A DNA stretch of 64,000 nucleotides from JAFGSI01 sp041287425. GTDB taxonomy: Bacteria; Chloroflexota; Anaerolineae; Anaerolineales; Villigracilaceae. A program made the position numbers and the translations under genes. Every line of letters begins with the position of its first letter. The stretch's first letter is position 1. Below the pieces are notes generated by a model that saw only the letters and a program-made list of their open reading frames with translations, was not told the origin of the DNA and searched no databases. Below are positions 20,169-28,083 of this stretch, one piece after another. The DNA lies in assembly GCA_041287425.1 (NCBI GenBank), contig JBEULG010000026.1, positions 14,314-78,313 on the forward strand, in the 5' to 3' direction.

Positions 20169-21149
20169 CTATCTGCGTCCGCGCACGCCCAGGAAGGTCA
20201 ATCCGCCGGCGACCAGCAACGCTGCCAGGATAATGATACTGACTGCGGCAATGCCCGAGGTGCGCGGCATGGCCGCGCTGGGCACCCGCGTGGGTGTGGG
20301 ACTGTCCGCGGCCGTCGGCGTCAGCGTGGGCCAGGCCGTGGCGGTGGGCCGCAGGGTGGGGGTGGGCGTGGGCGCGGTCGGGGTGGGTGTGTAGCCGGTG
20401 CGAATCAGGAGCGTGTCGCCGGGGTAGATGAAAGTCCCCATCTGAGGGTTGAGTCGGATGATGTCTTGTTCGGAGACTCCGTAGGCCAGGGCAATCTGCC
20501 AGACGGTTTCGCCGGGCTGCACCACGTGGACGAGGCTGCCATCCGGGTTGGGCGTGCTGGGATGGACGGTCACGGTGGTGAAGGGGGTGGGGGGGCGCGT
20601 TCCGGCGGCCGGCGTGCTTATGTTGCCCGAGGAGCTGTTAGACGCGCCGGTGGGCCGGGCAGCCACAATCGTAAAATACCAAGAGCCTTCCGTCCCGGCC
20701 ACGCCGGCGCCGATTTCCTGCAGCATGGTGGACATCATCGTATTGTAGTGCGGCGGCGAGTTGTACCACCAGGTCATGGCTTGCTCGACGCTGGAACCGT
20801 GAAAAACGTTTTCCGAAATGAAGCCGCCTAGTGAGAGGTCGCCGGCCAGAGGGTAACCGGCGGCCAGGGCGCGCTGATAAGGGCGCGAGCCATCCGGCCC
20901 GCTGTGGGTGACCGTGCCGATCGAGGCCTGATAATCGGCCTGATTTTGGGCGATTTGCATCAGGATGGCGTTGGGCGTATAGGCGGGCAGGCCGTTCGAG
21001 GTCCGCAGCGCATTGACAGCCTCAATCAATTCATAAGGGCTGGGGGCCTGCCGGGCATGCGACTCGGCCGGCACGGCCTTGGCCGGGCGGGCGGCGGCGA
21101 GGAACAAAAGTCCAGCGGCAATCCAAAAGAAAATCCGATTTTTGTGCAT
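20169..21149 (-). CDS. Secreted CAP-domain protein with LysM and C-terminal membrane anchor
   Basis: The 326-residue protein starts with a signal peptide (MHKNRIFFWIAAGLLFLAA). A CAP/SCP domain follows (residues about 35-165), with LIEAVNALRTSNGLPAY, the HSGPDGSRPYQRA and ISENVF segments and the NSPPHYNTMM motif. A LysM repeat (HVVQPGETVWQIALAYGVS, about 210-255) should bind peptidoglycan or another glycan. A Thr/Pro-rich linker and one C-terminal helix with a positive tail anchor it. No sortase motif is seen. The role is probably at the cell surface. The first in-frame ATG upstream (21185) would spoil the signal peptide, so 21149 is preferred. Confidence 0.85.
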   Translation of the reverse strand: MHKNRIFFWIAAGLLFLAAARPAKAVPAESHARQAPSPYELIEAVNALRTSNGLPAYTPNAILMQIAQNQADYQASIGTVTHSGPDGSRPYQRALAAGYPLAGDLSLGGFISENVFHGSSVEQAMTWWYNSPPHYNTMMSTMLQEIGAGVAGTEGSWYFTIVAARPTGASNSSSGNISTPAAGTRPPTPFTTVTVHPSTPNPDGSLVHVVQPGETVWQIALAYGVSEQDIIRLNPQMGTFIYPGDTLLIRTGYTPTPTAPTPTPTLRPTATAWPTLTPTAADSPTPTRVPSAAMPRTSGIAAVSIIILAALLVAGGLTFLGVRGRR

Positions 21150-21225
21150 CAGGGCTATTATAACGGCCGCCTCACTTTGCGGCAACTAAGGTAAAATAGG
21201 GCGAAACCTGTTTTGGAGATTGATT

Positions 21226-22707
21226 ATGCCTCTCTTCACGCCAGGCCGCCGCTGGCAGCCGCCTTATTTAGCCTTCAAGAAGCTCTCGATGCGAGAGCGC
21301 CTGCTCGTTTCGATGGAGAAGGCCGTCAAGGGGCCGCTGTTCGGCTGCCGAATGTGCGGCAATTGTCTGTTGCAGGAAACCGCCTTTGTTTGCCCGATGG
21401 AGTGCCCTAAGGGCGCCCGCAACGGCCCCTGCGGCGGTTCTACTGCTGAGCGCTGCTACGTTGACGAGACGCGCCCGTGCATCTGGTACGCCATCTACGA
21501 CCGGGCGCACAAGATGGGGCGGGAGCAATATCTGCTCGAGGTTCTTCCGCCGCTCGATTGGGACAAAGTCGGCGGCGAGACCTGGGGCGACGTGATCGCC
21601 CAGGTTCGCAAGGTTGGAGCCGGGCGCGTGGTGCGCGGCCTGCTTTCGAGAGATAAACTCAGCCGCGCCACCACCTGGGATATGGTCTTCCGTCCCGTGC
21701 GCCAGCCGGACTGGTGGCAGGGCGATGCCGAATATCATCCCCCCGCCTACAGCGAGCCGGTCTCCGAACTGGAGCGCCGTCTGAAGGCTGGCGAGTTCGT
21801 GGTGACTGCCGAAGTCGCCCCGTCGCTGACGGTCAAGACCGACAAACTGTTCAAGAACATCGACCTGGTCCGGCCGTATGTGGCGGCCATCAACTTCACC
21901 GATAACCCGTCGGCGACGCCGCGCATGTCCTCGCTGGCATGCAGCAAGATGGCGCTTGAGCAGGGCGCCGAACCGGTCCTGCAGATCGCCGGGCGCGACC
22001 GAACCCGCGTCGGGCTGCAGTCCGAGGTCATCGGGGCGGCCGCCCTGGGGGTGCGCAACATCCTCTGCCTTTCGGGCGACAGCATGAAGATGTCTCCTGG
22101 GCCGCGCGGCCGGATGGACGTCATTGACCTCGACTCGGTGCAAATTCTATGGGTTCTGCGCCGGATGCGCGACGAGGGCCGCTACCTGGATGGACGCGAA
22201 ATCAAATTCCCGCCCAAATATTTCTTGGGCGCGGCGGCCTCGCCATTCGCCTCCGAACCGAAATTCCAGGCCTTGCGTGAACACAAGAAGGTGAATGCCG
22301 GCGCTCAATTTTTCCAGACCAACCTGGTCTTCGAAACCGGCCACATGGAGACCTGGCTGAACGAACTCGCCAAGCGCGGCATCCTCGACAAAGTGTTTAT
22401 TTTGATTGGCATCACGCCACTCAAAAACCTCAAGATGGCCCGCTACATGAACGATGAGGTGCCGGGCGTCTTCATCCCCGCGGCGCTGCTCAAGCGGATG
22501 GAGGCCGCCGAAGCGGCCGGCAATGCCCAGGAAGAAGGGGTCCAGATTGCGCTCGAACTGATCGAGCAAATCAAGAAATTCCGCGGTCAGGGCGTTCACG
22601 GTCTGCACATCATGGCGGTGGGCTGGGAAGAGATCGTGCCGCGCGTCGTGGAAGAGGCGGGGTTGCTGCCCGCTGGGTTTCGGCAACCGGTCGAAAGCGC
22701 CGATTGA
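21226..22707 (+). CDS. Methylenetetrahydrofolate reductase with N-terminal zinc-binding MetV-like domain (MetV-MetF fusion)
   Basis: The 493-residue protein joins two parts. Residues about 1-130 match the MTHFR C-terminal/MetV zinc-binding domain, with a Cys-rich stretch (GCRMCGNCLLQETAFVCPM, ECPKGARNGPCGGS, RCYVDETRPCIWY). Residues about 180-480 are the MetF TIM barrel, with VVTAEVAPS, INFTDNPSATPRMS, LQIAGRDRTR and LCLSGDS motifs. It should reduce 5,10-methylene- to 5-methyl-tetrahydrofolate with FAD, possibly with a ferredoxin- or NADH-linked partner. In acetogens MetV and MetF are separate subunits. GGAG lies 8 bases before the ATG. It is the first gene of a close-packed run to 26853. Confidence 0.92.
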   Translation: MPLFTPGRRWQPPYLAFKKLSMRERLLVSMEKAVKGPLFGCRMCGNCLLQETAFVCPMECPKGARNGPCGGSTAERCYVDETRPCIWYAIYDRAHKMGREQYLLEVLPPLDWDKVGGETWGDVIAQVRKVGAGRVVRGLLSRDKLSRATTWDMVFRPVRQPDWWQGDAEYHPPAYSEPVSELERRLKAGEFVVTAEVAPSLTVKTDKLFKNIDLVRPYVAAINFTDNPSATPRMSSLACSKMALEQGAEPVLQIAGRDRTRVGLQSEVIGAAALGVRNILCLSGDSMKMSPGPRGRMDVIDLDSVQILWVLRRMRDEGRYLDGREIKFPPKYFLGAAASPFASEPKFQALREHKKVNAGAQFFQTNLVFETGHMETWLNELAKRGILDKVFILIGITPLKNLKMARYMNDEVPGVFIPAALLKRMEAAEAAGNAQEEGVQIALELIEQIKKFRGQGVHGLHIMAVGWEEIVPRVVEEAGLLPAGFRQPVESAD

Positions 22708-22725
22708 GCCGCCGAAGGAATTTAG

Positions 22726-23529
22726 ATGAATATTCTGTTCGTTACACATGCTTTGAATGGCTTGTTGATGATTGCCATGCCGATGGCGCTGGCACTCATC
22801 CTGACCCGCCGCTGGAAGATGGGCTGGAGCCTGTGGTGGATCGGCGCGGCGACCTTCGTCCTTTCGCAGGTGGGGCATATCCCCTTCAACTGGGTAATCG
22901 GGCTGGCCCTGGAGCGGTTGAACACCGTGTATTGGCCGCTGATTGGGCAGCAACTCTTGAACGCCGTCTTTCTGGGGTTGAGCGCCGGCCTGTGGGAAGA
23001 AGGGGCGCGCTACCTCGTCCTGCGCTTCTGGGCCAAAAAAGCCCGCTCCTGGCAGGCCGGCGTCCTGTTTGGGGCGGGGCATGGCGGAGCGGAAGCCATC
23101 CTTTTGGGTCTGCTGGTGCTGGTCACCTACGCGAGCATGCTTGTCGTGCGCAGCCTTGACCTCTCGGCCGTCGTTCCCGCCGCACGACTTCAACTCGCTC
23201 AGCAGCAGGTGACGGCCTACTGGTCTATGCCCTGGTATGACAGCCTCCTCGGCGCGCTGGAGCGCGTCTTTGCAATGACCTGCCAGATTTTTATGGCTGT
23301 CTTGGTTATGCAGGTCTTCCTTCGACGTAACATTGCCTGGCTGTTTGCCGCCATTGGCTTCCACGCCCTGATTGACGCGACCGCCGTGTTGGGAATGCAC
23401 TACCTCGGCGCTTACTGGACCGAAGCGCTGGTGGCGGTGTACGCGGCCGCAAGCCTGATCTTGACCCTCCGCCTGCGCCGCAGTAAACCGGAATCGCCTG
23501 TCGGCGAAATGGCCGGGGACCCGGAATAG
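22726..23529 (+). CDS. YhfC-family intramembrane metalloprotease, paralog 1
   Basis: The 267-residue protein has about eight membrane helices. The motifs match the YhfC/CPBP-like glutamic-type protease group: WEEGARYLVLRFWA (Glu91, Glu92), GAGHGGAEAIL (His119) and a late FHALIDATAV. It is expected to cut or bind membrane proteins; the substrate is unknown. It begins 18 bases after the MetV-MetF stop and 10 bases precede the next gene. A paralog with the same length and motifs closes the operon at 26074-26853, so the pair brackets three soluble enzymes. Confidence 0.8.
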   Translation: MNILFVTHALNGLLMIAMPMALALILTRRWKMGWSLWWIGAATFVLSQVGHIPFNWVIGLALERLNTVYWPLIGQQLLNAVFLGLSAGLWEEGARYLVLRFWAKKARSWQAGVLFGAGHGGAEAILLGLLVLVTYASMLVVRSLDLSAVVPAARLQLAQQQVTAYWSMPWYDSLLGALERVFAMTCQIFMAVLVMQVFLRRNIAWLFAAIGFHALIDATAVLGMHYLGAYWTEALVAVYAAASLILTLRLRRSKPESPVGEMAGDPE

Positions 23530-23539
23530 ACACCCTCCA

Positions 23540-24199
23540 GTGAAGAAAGAACGGTACATTTTCCCGGATAGTCTCCACGCTTTTGCAAACAAGATGCTCT
23601 CCCTGACTGCAGAATTCCGCCAGCGGGAGAGCGCTCGGCATCTTCGGCCCGACCATGCTGCCCTGCTTGTGCTGGATGTCCAGCGTTATTTTCTCGATCC
23701 TGCCTCTCACGCCTTTATCCCCAGCGCGCCCGCCATTCTCTCAAATATTGGGAAACTCATCCAGGTCTTCGCGAACCGTGGCCGTCCTGTTATTTTCACC
23801 CGCCACACCAACACGCCCGCCGACGCCGGGCAGATGAGGAATTGGTGGCGCAACCTACTCGCACCAGATACGCCCGACAGCGCCATCGTTCCCGAACTGG
23901 ACACAATGCATGGCATCGTCCTTGAGAAGCACCAATACGATGCCTTTTATAAAACCGAACTCGAAGAAATACTGCGCGCCCAGCATACGGAGGACGTGGT
24001 CGTGACCGGCGTGATGACCCACCTGTGTTGTGAAACGACCGCCCGTTCTGCTTTCATGCGCGGCTTCCGCGTTTTCTTCATCGTGGACGGGACGGCCACC
24101 TATACCGAAGCATTCCATCGCGCCACAGTCATTAACCTCGCTCACGGCTTTGCCGTCCTGGCGCGTGCAGATGAAATTCTGGAGGTGTGGGCGCGATGA
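23540..24199 (+). CDS. Isochorismatase-like cysteine hydrolase
   Basis: The 219-residue protein has the cysteine-hydrolase fold with a complete triad: Asp46 (LVLDVQRYF), Lys130 (VLEKHQYDAF) and Cys163 (TGVMTHLCCETTAR). Family members hydrolyse amides or vinyl ethers (nicotinamide, isochorismate, N-carbamoyl compounds); the substrate here is not predictable. The GTG start at 23540 lies 10 bases after the YhfC gene. Its stop overlaps the next ATG as ATGA, so translation is coupled to the flavoprotein. Confidence 0.85.
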   Translation: MKKERYIFPDSLHAFANKMLSLTAEFRQRESARHLRPDHAALLVLDVQRYFLDPASHAFIPSAPAILSNIGKLIQVFANRGRPVIFTRHTNTPADAGQMRNWWRNLLAPDTPDSAIVPELDTMHGIVLEKHQYDAFYKTELEEILRAQHTEDVVVTGVMTHLCCETTARSAFMRGFRVFFIVDGTATYTEAFHRATVINLAHGFAVLARADEILEVWAR

Positions 24200-25077
24200 A
24201 AGCGGCAACGCCCGAAGTTCTCATCGTCGGCGCGGGTCCGGCGGGAGTTGCCGCTGCCATCCAGCTCAAGCGTTATGGCCTCGCCTCCGTGTTGCTGGAG
24301 CGGGATTCCGTCGGCGGTCTGCTCCGCAACGCCAACCTAGTGGAAAACTATCCCGGTTTTCCGAACGGCATCCCCGGCCCGAAACTGGCTGCCTTGTTTG
24401 AGCGGCAACTCAAACAGGTTGGCGTGGAAGTCATCTTCGATGAACTGACTCGCTTGGAGTATGAAAGCGGCTGGCGGGCTGAAACGCGGCAGACCGTGTA
24501 CCGGCCGCGTGTGGTCGTCATTGCCTCCGGCACCAAACCGCGGTCGCTGCCGGTCGAAGTGCCCGAGGCGGTGCGAACTCGGGTCTTTAGCGATGTCTGG
24601 CCGCTGGCAGGCGTGACCGGGGCACGAGTTGTCATCATCGGTGCGGGCGATGCAGCCTTTGATTACGCCCTCAACCTGGCTGATCGCGGCAACGCTGTCA
24701 CTATCCTCCATCGCGGCAAAACAGACTCCTGCCTGCCGTTGCTGCGCGAGCGCGCCGCGTCCAACCCGTCTATCGAGTACCGCGAGCAGACCAGCCTCCA
24801 GCGCGTAGGCATAGACTCCTCGTCCGGCCGTCTTGCCCTATTTACTGACTGCTGTTCACTATTTGCCGATTACCTGCTTTTTGCCATCGGGCGCGAGCCG
24901 GCGCTGGATTTTGTTTCAACGTCTGTTAAACAGCAGGAGCAGGAATTGACCGCCAGTGGTAAACTCTATTGCGCTGGCGACGTTCACAATGGCATCTTTC
25001 GCCAAGCCGCCATTGCCGTTGGCGAGGGCCTGCGCGTTGCTATGCAGATTTATACCAACCGAGGATGGTCAAGATGA
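24196..25077 (+). CDS. Thioredoxin-reductase-like FAD/NAD(P) oxidoreductase without the redox CxxC
   Basis: The 293-residue flavoprotein has the two-dinucleotide-domain layout of TrxR: FAD motif GAGPAGVAAAIQL near residue 12, NAD(P) motif IGAGDAAFDYA near 155 and a late FAD-contact motif CAGDVHNG. The CxxC pair that should follow the second motif is absent, so it is not a thioredoxin reductase. It may instead reduce a small carrier such as flavodoxin or ferredoxin. Heptamer-like DNA repeats (24838-24880) encode LFTDCCSLFADYLLF in frame. It overlaps both neighbours by 4 bases, so it may feed electrons to the radical SAM enzyme next to it. Confidence 0.82.
   Translation: MKAATPEVLIVGAGPAGVAAAIQLKRYGLASVLLERDSVGGLLRNANLVENYPGFPNGIPGPKLAALFERQLKQVGVEVIFDELTRLEYESGWRAETRQTVYRPRVVVIASGTKPRSLPVEVPEAVRTRVFSDVWPLAGVTGARVVIIGAGDAAFDYALNLADRGNAVTILHRGKTDSCLPLLRERAASNPSIEYREQTSLQRVGIDSSSGRLALFTDCCSLFADYLLFAIGREPALDFVSTSVKQQEQELTASGKLYCAGDVHNGIFRQAAIAVGEGLRVAMQIYTNRGWSR
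24838..24880. repeat. Heptamer-like tandem repeat within the flavoprotein gene
   Basis: Degenerate 7-base units (CTATTTA, CTGACTG, CTGTTCA, CTATTTG, CCGATTA) lie in frame in the coding sequence, like the intergenic arrays in this window. Confidence 0.5.
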
Positions 25078-26072
25078 AAGTGTTTGCAGTCACCGGCACG
25101 AGCGAGGTCGCTACCGTCTATATGGCCGACATGGACGGGAAGCTCATCGAATTCGTCGAGGCGCTCCAGCCACCATATCGGCGCGATGAGCGCTGGATTC
25201 TGATGGTGTCCACTCTCTTCGGTTGCCCGGTAAAATGCCAGATTTGCGATGCCGGCGGCCAGTATCAAGGCAAGCCCTCCGCCGAACAGATTCTCTCCCA
25301 GATTGATTACATGGTTGACCGCTGGTACCCTGGCCGGCGCGTGCCTGCCCGCAAGTTCAAAATCCAGTTTGCCCGCATGGGTGAACCGGCGCTCAACATG
25401 GCTGTGCTAGACGCGTTGGAACAACTGCCGAGTCGCTTCGACGCCCCCGGCCTGATGCCGTCTCTCTCGACGGTTGCCCCCCACGCGACCGATGCCTTTT
25501 TTGAGCGGCTGATTGACATTAAGGACCGGCTGTACGCGAGCGGGCGTTTCCAGTTCCAGTTCTCGCTCCACACCACCGATGTGGCCCTGCGCCGTCGTCT
25601 CGTCCCGGTGCGCACCTGGACCTTTGATCATATGGCCGCCTATGTTGACCGCTTTCTGCGCCCCGGCGATCGCAAGGTGACGCTAAACTTTGCTCTGGCC
25701 AGGGGATGGCCGGTCGAGCCGGAGATCCTGTTGAGACACTTCGATCCACAAAAATTCTTGATTAAGGTTACGCCGGTCAATCCTACTTGCCGTGCTGCCC
25801 AGCACGGTCTGGTTTCGTACATTAATCCCCACGTACCCGAAAGCGGCCGCGAACTGGCCGACCGGCTGAAGGCGGCCGGCTACGAGGTGATTGTCAGCAT
25901 TGGCGAAGTGAAGGAAAATCAGATTGGCTCAAACTGCGGTCAGTATGTGTTGAAATATCTCGAAAGCCGCGCTGGGCTGCCGGACGGATACACTTACGAG
26001 GTGCAGCCGCCTCCAACTCTTGGTTTTTTACGTCTGCGCCAGCCCGCCGCCGAAGAAAACGCGCGAGGTTGA
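25074..26072 (+). CDS. RlmN/Cfr-like radical SAM protein lacking the N-terminal RNA-binding domain
   Basis: From the ATG overlapping the previous stop, the protein has 332 residues. The 4Fe-4S motif is GCPVKCQICDAGG (Cys51, Cys55, Cys58). Several RlmN/Cfr hallmarks follow: RMGEPALN (GEP motif, about 101), FSLHTTDVALRRRLVPV, FLIKVTPVNPT, and SNCGQY with Cys288 in the place of the methyl-carrying Cys355 of E. coli RlmN (ACGQL). So a radical methyl transfer through a methyl-cysteine is plausible. The first 45 residues are short compared with RlmN and do not show its N-terminal accessory domain, so the substrate may not be 23S rRNA A2503. Coupled to the flavoprotein gene. Confidence 0.8.
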   Translation: MKVFAVTGTSEVATVYMADMDGKLIEFVEALQPPYRRDERWILMVSTLFGCPVKCQICDAGGQYQGKPSAEQILSQIDYMVDRWYPGRRVPARKFKIQFARMGEPALNMAVLDALEQLPSRFDAPGLMPSLSTVAPHATDAFFERLIDIKDRLYASGRFQFQFSLHTTDVALRRRLVPVRTWTFDHMAAYVDRFLRPGDRKVTLNFALARGWPVEPEILLRHFDPQKFLIKVTPVNPTCRAAQHGLVSYINPHVPESGRELADRLKAAGYEVIVSIGEVKENQIGSNCGQYVLKYLESRAGLPDGYTYEVQPPPTLGFLRLRQPAAEENARG

Positions 26073-26073
26073 A

Positions 26074-26853
26074 ATGGATATCCTGACCTTTACTTATCCG
26101 CTCAATGCTGTCCTGATGATCGGAGTCCCGATTGCGGTGGGCTATTATCTCACCCGCCGCTTCGCCCAGGGATGGGGAATCTGGTTTCTGGGTGTCGTCA
26201 CCTTCCTGATGGCGCAGATTGGTTCGGGCTTTTTCACCCGGGCGGTGAACAGCCTCGTGGCCGAAAGCGCCGCCTCCTGGCCGCTGGTTTCACAGATGAT
26301 TTTCGACGGCCTTTTTCTTGGCCTGAGCGCGGCGCTATGGGAGGAGGGAATCCGTTACGCGGTGCTGCGCTGGTGGGCGAAAGACGTCCGTTCGCGCCGA
26401 GAGGGAATCATGATGGGCGCCGGCCACGGCGGAGCGATGGCGATTGTGCTGGGCATCTTCGCCCTGTTCTATGTTTCGCAAATGTTTCGCTATCGAAACG
26501 CCGACCTCTCGGCCATCGTCCCGGCCGACCAACTGGCGTACGCCCAGGCGGAGGTCGAGCGCTTCTGGTCGCAGCCGTGGTATTTCACGCTCCTGAACGC
26601 GCTGGAAAGCGCTTCCTTTTTGATGGTCAACATCGGACTGGCGGCATTGGTCATGCGCACTTTTGTGGAAAAACGTGCGGCGTGGTTTCTGCTGGCGCTG
26701 GTTTTGCACTTTGTCATCGCTTCTGGCCGGGAACTGGGCATGGCGTTTCTGGGTCCTTATTGGACCGAGGCTTTGCTGCTTCTGGCCGGTGGTTTGTGCT
26801 TGTTGCCGGTCTTCTTGTGGCGGGAAACGAAAGAGAGCGAGACAGCGATTTGA
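26074..26853 (+). CDS. YhfC-family intramembrane metalloprotease, paralog 2
   Basis: The 259-residue protein is a paralog of the product of 22726-23529 with the same helix layout and motifs: WEEGIRYAVLRWWA (Glu90, Glu91), GAGHGGAMAIV (His118) and a late LHFVIASGRELG. It starts 1 base after the stop of the radical SAM gene, with a GAGG upstream, and is the last gene of the operon. Having two related membrane proteases flank a three-enzyme module suggests duplication with divergence. Confidence 0.8.
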   Translation: MDILTFTYPLNAVLMIGVPIAVGYYLTRRFAQGWGIWFLGVVTFLMAQIGSGFFTRAVNSLVAESAASWPLVSQMIFDGLFLGLSAALWEEGIRYAVLRWWAKDVRSRREGIMMGAGHGGAMAIVLGIFALFYVSQMFRYRNADLSAIVPADQLAYAQAEVERFWSQPWYFTLLNALESASFLMVNIGLAALVMRTFVEKRAAWFLLALVLHFVIASGRELGMAFLGPYWTEALLLLAGGLCLLPVFLWRETKESETAI

Positions 26854-26894
26854 AGACCTCGTCCCCGACTGTCAGAGGCCGGGGACGAGGTCTT
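26853..26894. terminator. Bidirectional terminator
   Basis: A 14-bp perfect stem (26853-26866 with 26881-26894), with A residues on one side and T residues on the other, separates the plus-strand YhfC operon from the convergent alcohol dehydrogenase gene. Confidence 0.88.
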
Positions 26895-26913
26895 TTCACG
26901 GGGGAGGGGGCGA

Positions 26914-28080
26914 TTACAGGGCGCGTTGCAGAATCTCGGTCAGTTCCTCATCGGTGAGGGGGATGGGGTTGCCCTTCATGCTGCTGGCTTTTTGTGCCTG
27001 GGCCACGATGGATGGAAAATCTGCCGGCGAGAGGCCGTAGTGCCGCAAGGGAGGGATGTCGAGTTTTTCGATTAATGCGCGTAGCCACTCACACACACCC
27101 TGAAAACCAACAGAAACATCCTCGAGACAAGGAAATTCCAACACCCCGTGCGCAATCTCGGCATACCGGCCCAGGGCTGGAGACTCCGGCTGACGGCTCT
27201 GCAGCGCCCGCAGGTTGACCGCCGTCACCTCAGGCAGCAGCCGGGCGCAGACGGCCCCATGCGGGGCGGGGAACATTCCGCCGATGGGGCCTGCCAGCCC
27301 ATGCGCCGCACCCAGCCGGGCGTTGGCCAGCGCCAGCCCGCCAAACAGGCTGACCAGGCACATCTCCTGGCGGGCTGCGGCGTCGGAGCCGTCCTCGACG
27401 GCGCGCGGCAGGGCGCGGGCGGCGCGGCGGATGCCGTCCAGGCAAAGCGGAGCAATCAGCGGATTCGGCGCGTTGCAGACGTATGGCTCCAGGCATTGGG
27501 TCAGAGCGTCCATGCCGGTGGCCGCCGTCAGAGCGGGAGGCAGGCTGAGGGTCAGGAGAGGGTCGAGGATGGCCAGGCGCGCCAGCAGGAAGGGGCTGCG
27601 CAGGCTAACCTTGACGCGCCGCTCCGGGACGGTCATCACGGCGTTGCGCGTCACCTCCGAGCCGGTGCCGGCGGTGGTCGGGATGGCGATGAAGGGCAGG
27701 CCGGGCCTTTCGAGCGGCCGACCGGCGCCGACCACTTCGAGGTAGTCGAACAGGTCGCCGGGGTTGACTGCCAGCCCGGCGGCGGCTTTGGCTGTGTCGA
27801 GAGCGGAGCCGCCGCCGAAGCCGATGACCAGGTCACAGGCCGCGGCCCGGGCGGCCTGGCTGGCGGCGGAGACGGTCGCGATGGTCGGCTCGCCTTCCAC
27901 GCCGAACGGGACGGGATCGAGGCCGGCAGCCTTCAACCGTTCGATGAGCGGTTCGGCGCGCTGGAGCGAGTCGACCACCAGGAGCGGGCGTTTCCCAAAG
28001 GAGGCCGCCGCGGGGGCAGCCTCCTCCAGTTTGCCAGGTCCGAAGACGATGCGGACGGCGGTGGCAAATTCGAACTGCAA
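26914..28080 (-). CDS. Iron-containing alcohol dehydrogenase
   Basis: The 388-residue protein is a group III NAD(P)-dependent alcohol dehydrogenase. The dinucleotide motif GFGGGSALDTAKAA is near residue 90. Metal ligands can be placed in the middle and C-terminal parts: Asp near 195 (GMDALTQCLE) and His in AAHGLAGPIGGMFPAPHGAVCA. The substrate is not predictable. It lies 3 bases downstream of the ALDH7 gene, so an alcohol/aldehyde/acid relay is possible. Last gene of a minus-strand catabolic operon. Confidence 0.9.
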   Translation of the reverse strand: MQFEFATAVRIVFGPGKLEEAAPAAASFGKRPLLVVDSLQRAEPLIERLKAAGLDPVPFGVEGEPTIATVSAASQAARAAACDLVIGFGGGSALDTAKAAAGLAVNPGDLFDYLEVVGAGRPLERPGLPFIAIPTTAGTGSEVTRNAVMTVPERRVKVSLRSPFLLARLAILDPLLTLSLPPALTAATGMDALTQCLEPYVCNAPNPLIAPLCLDGIRRAARALPRAVEDGSDAAARQEMCLVSLFGGLALANARLGAAHGLAGPIGGMFPAPHGAVCARLLPEVTAVNLRALQSRQPESPALGRYAEIAHGVLEFPCLEDVSVGFQGVCEWLRALIEKLDIPPLRHYGLSPADFPSIVAQAQKASSMKGNPIPLTDEELTEILQRAL

Positions 28081-28083
28081 GGG

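Noticed and set aside
24196..25077. Thioredoxin reductase
   Set aside because: The flavoprotein has the right fold but lacks the CxxC pair needed for disulfide reduction.
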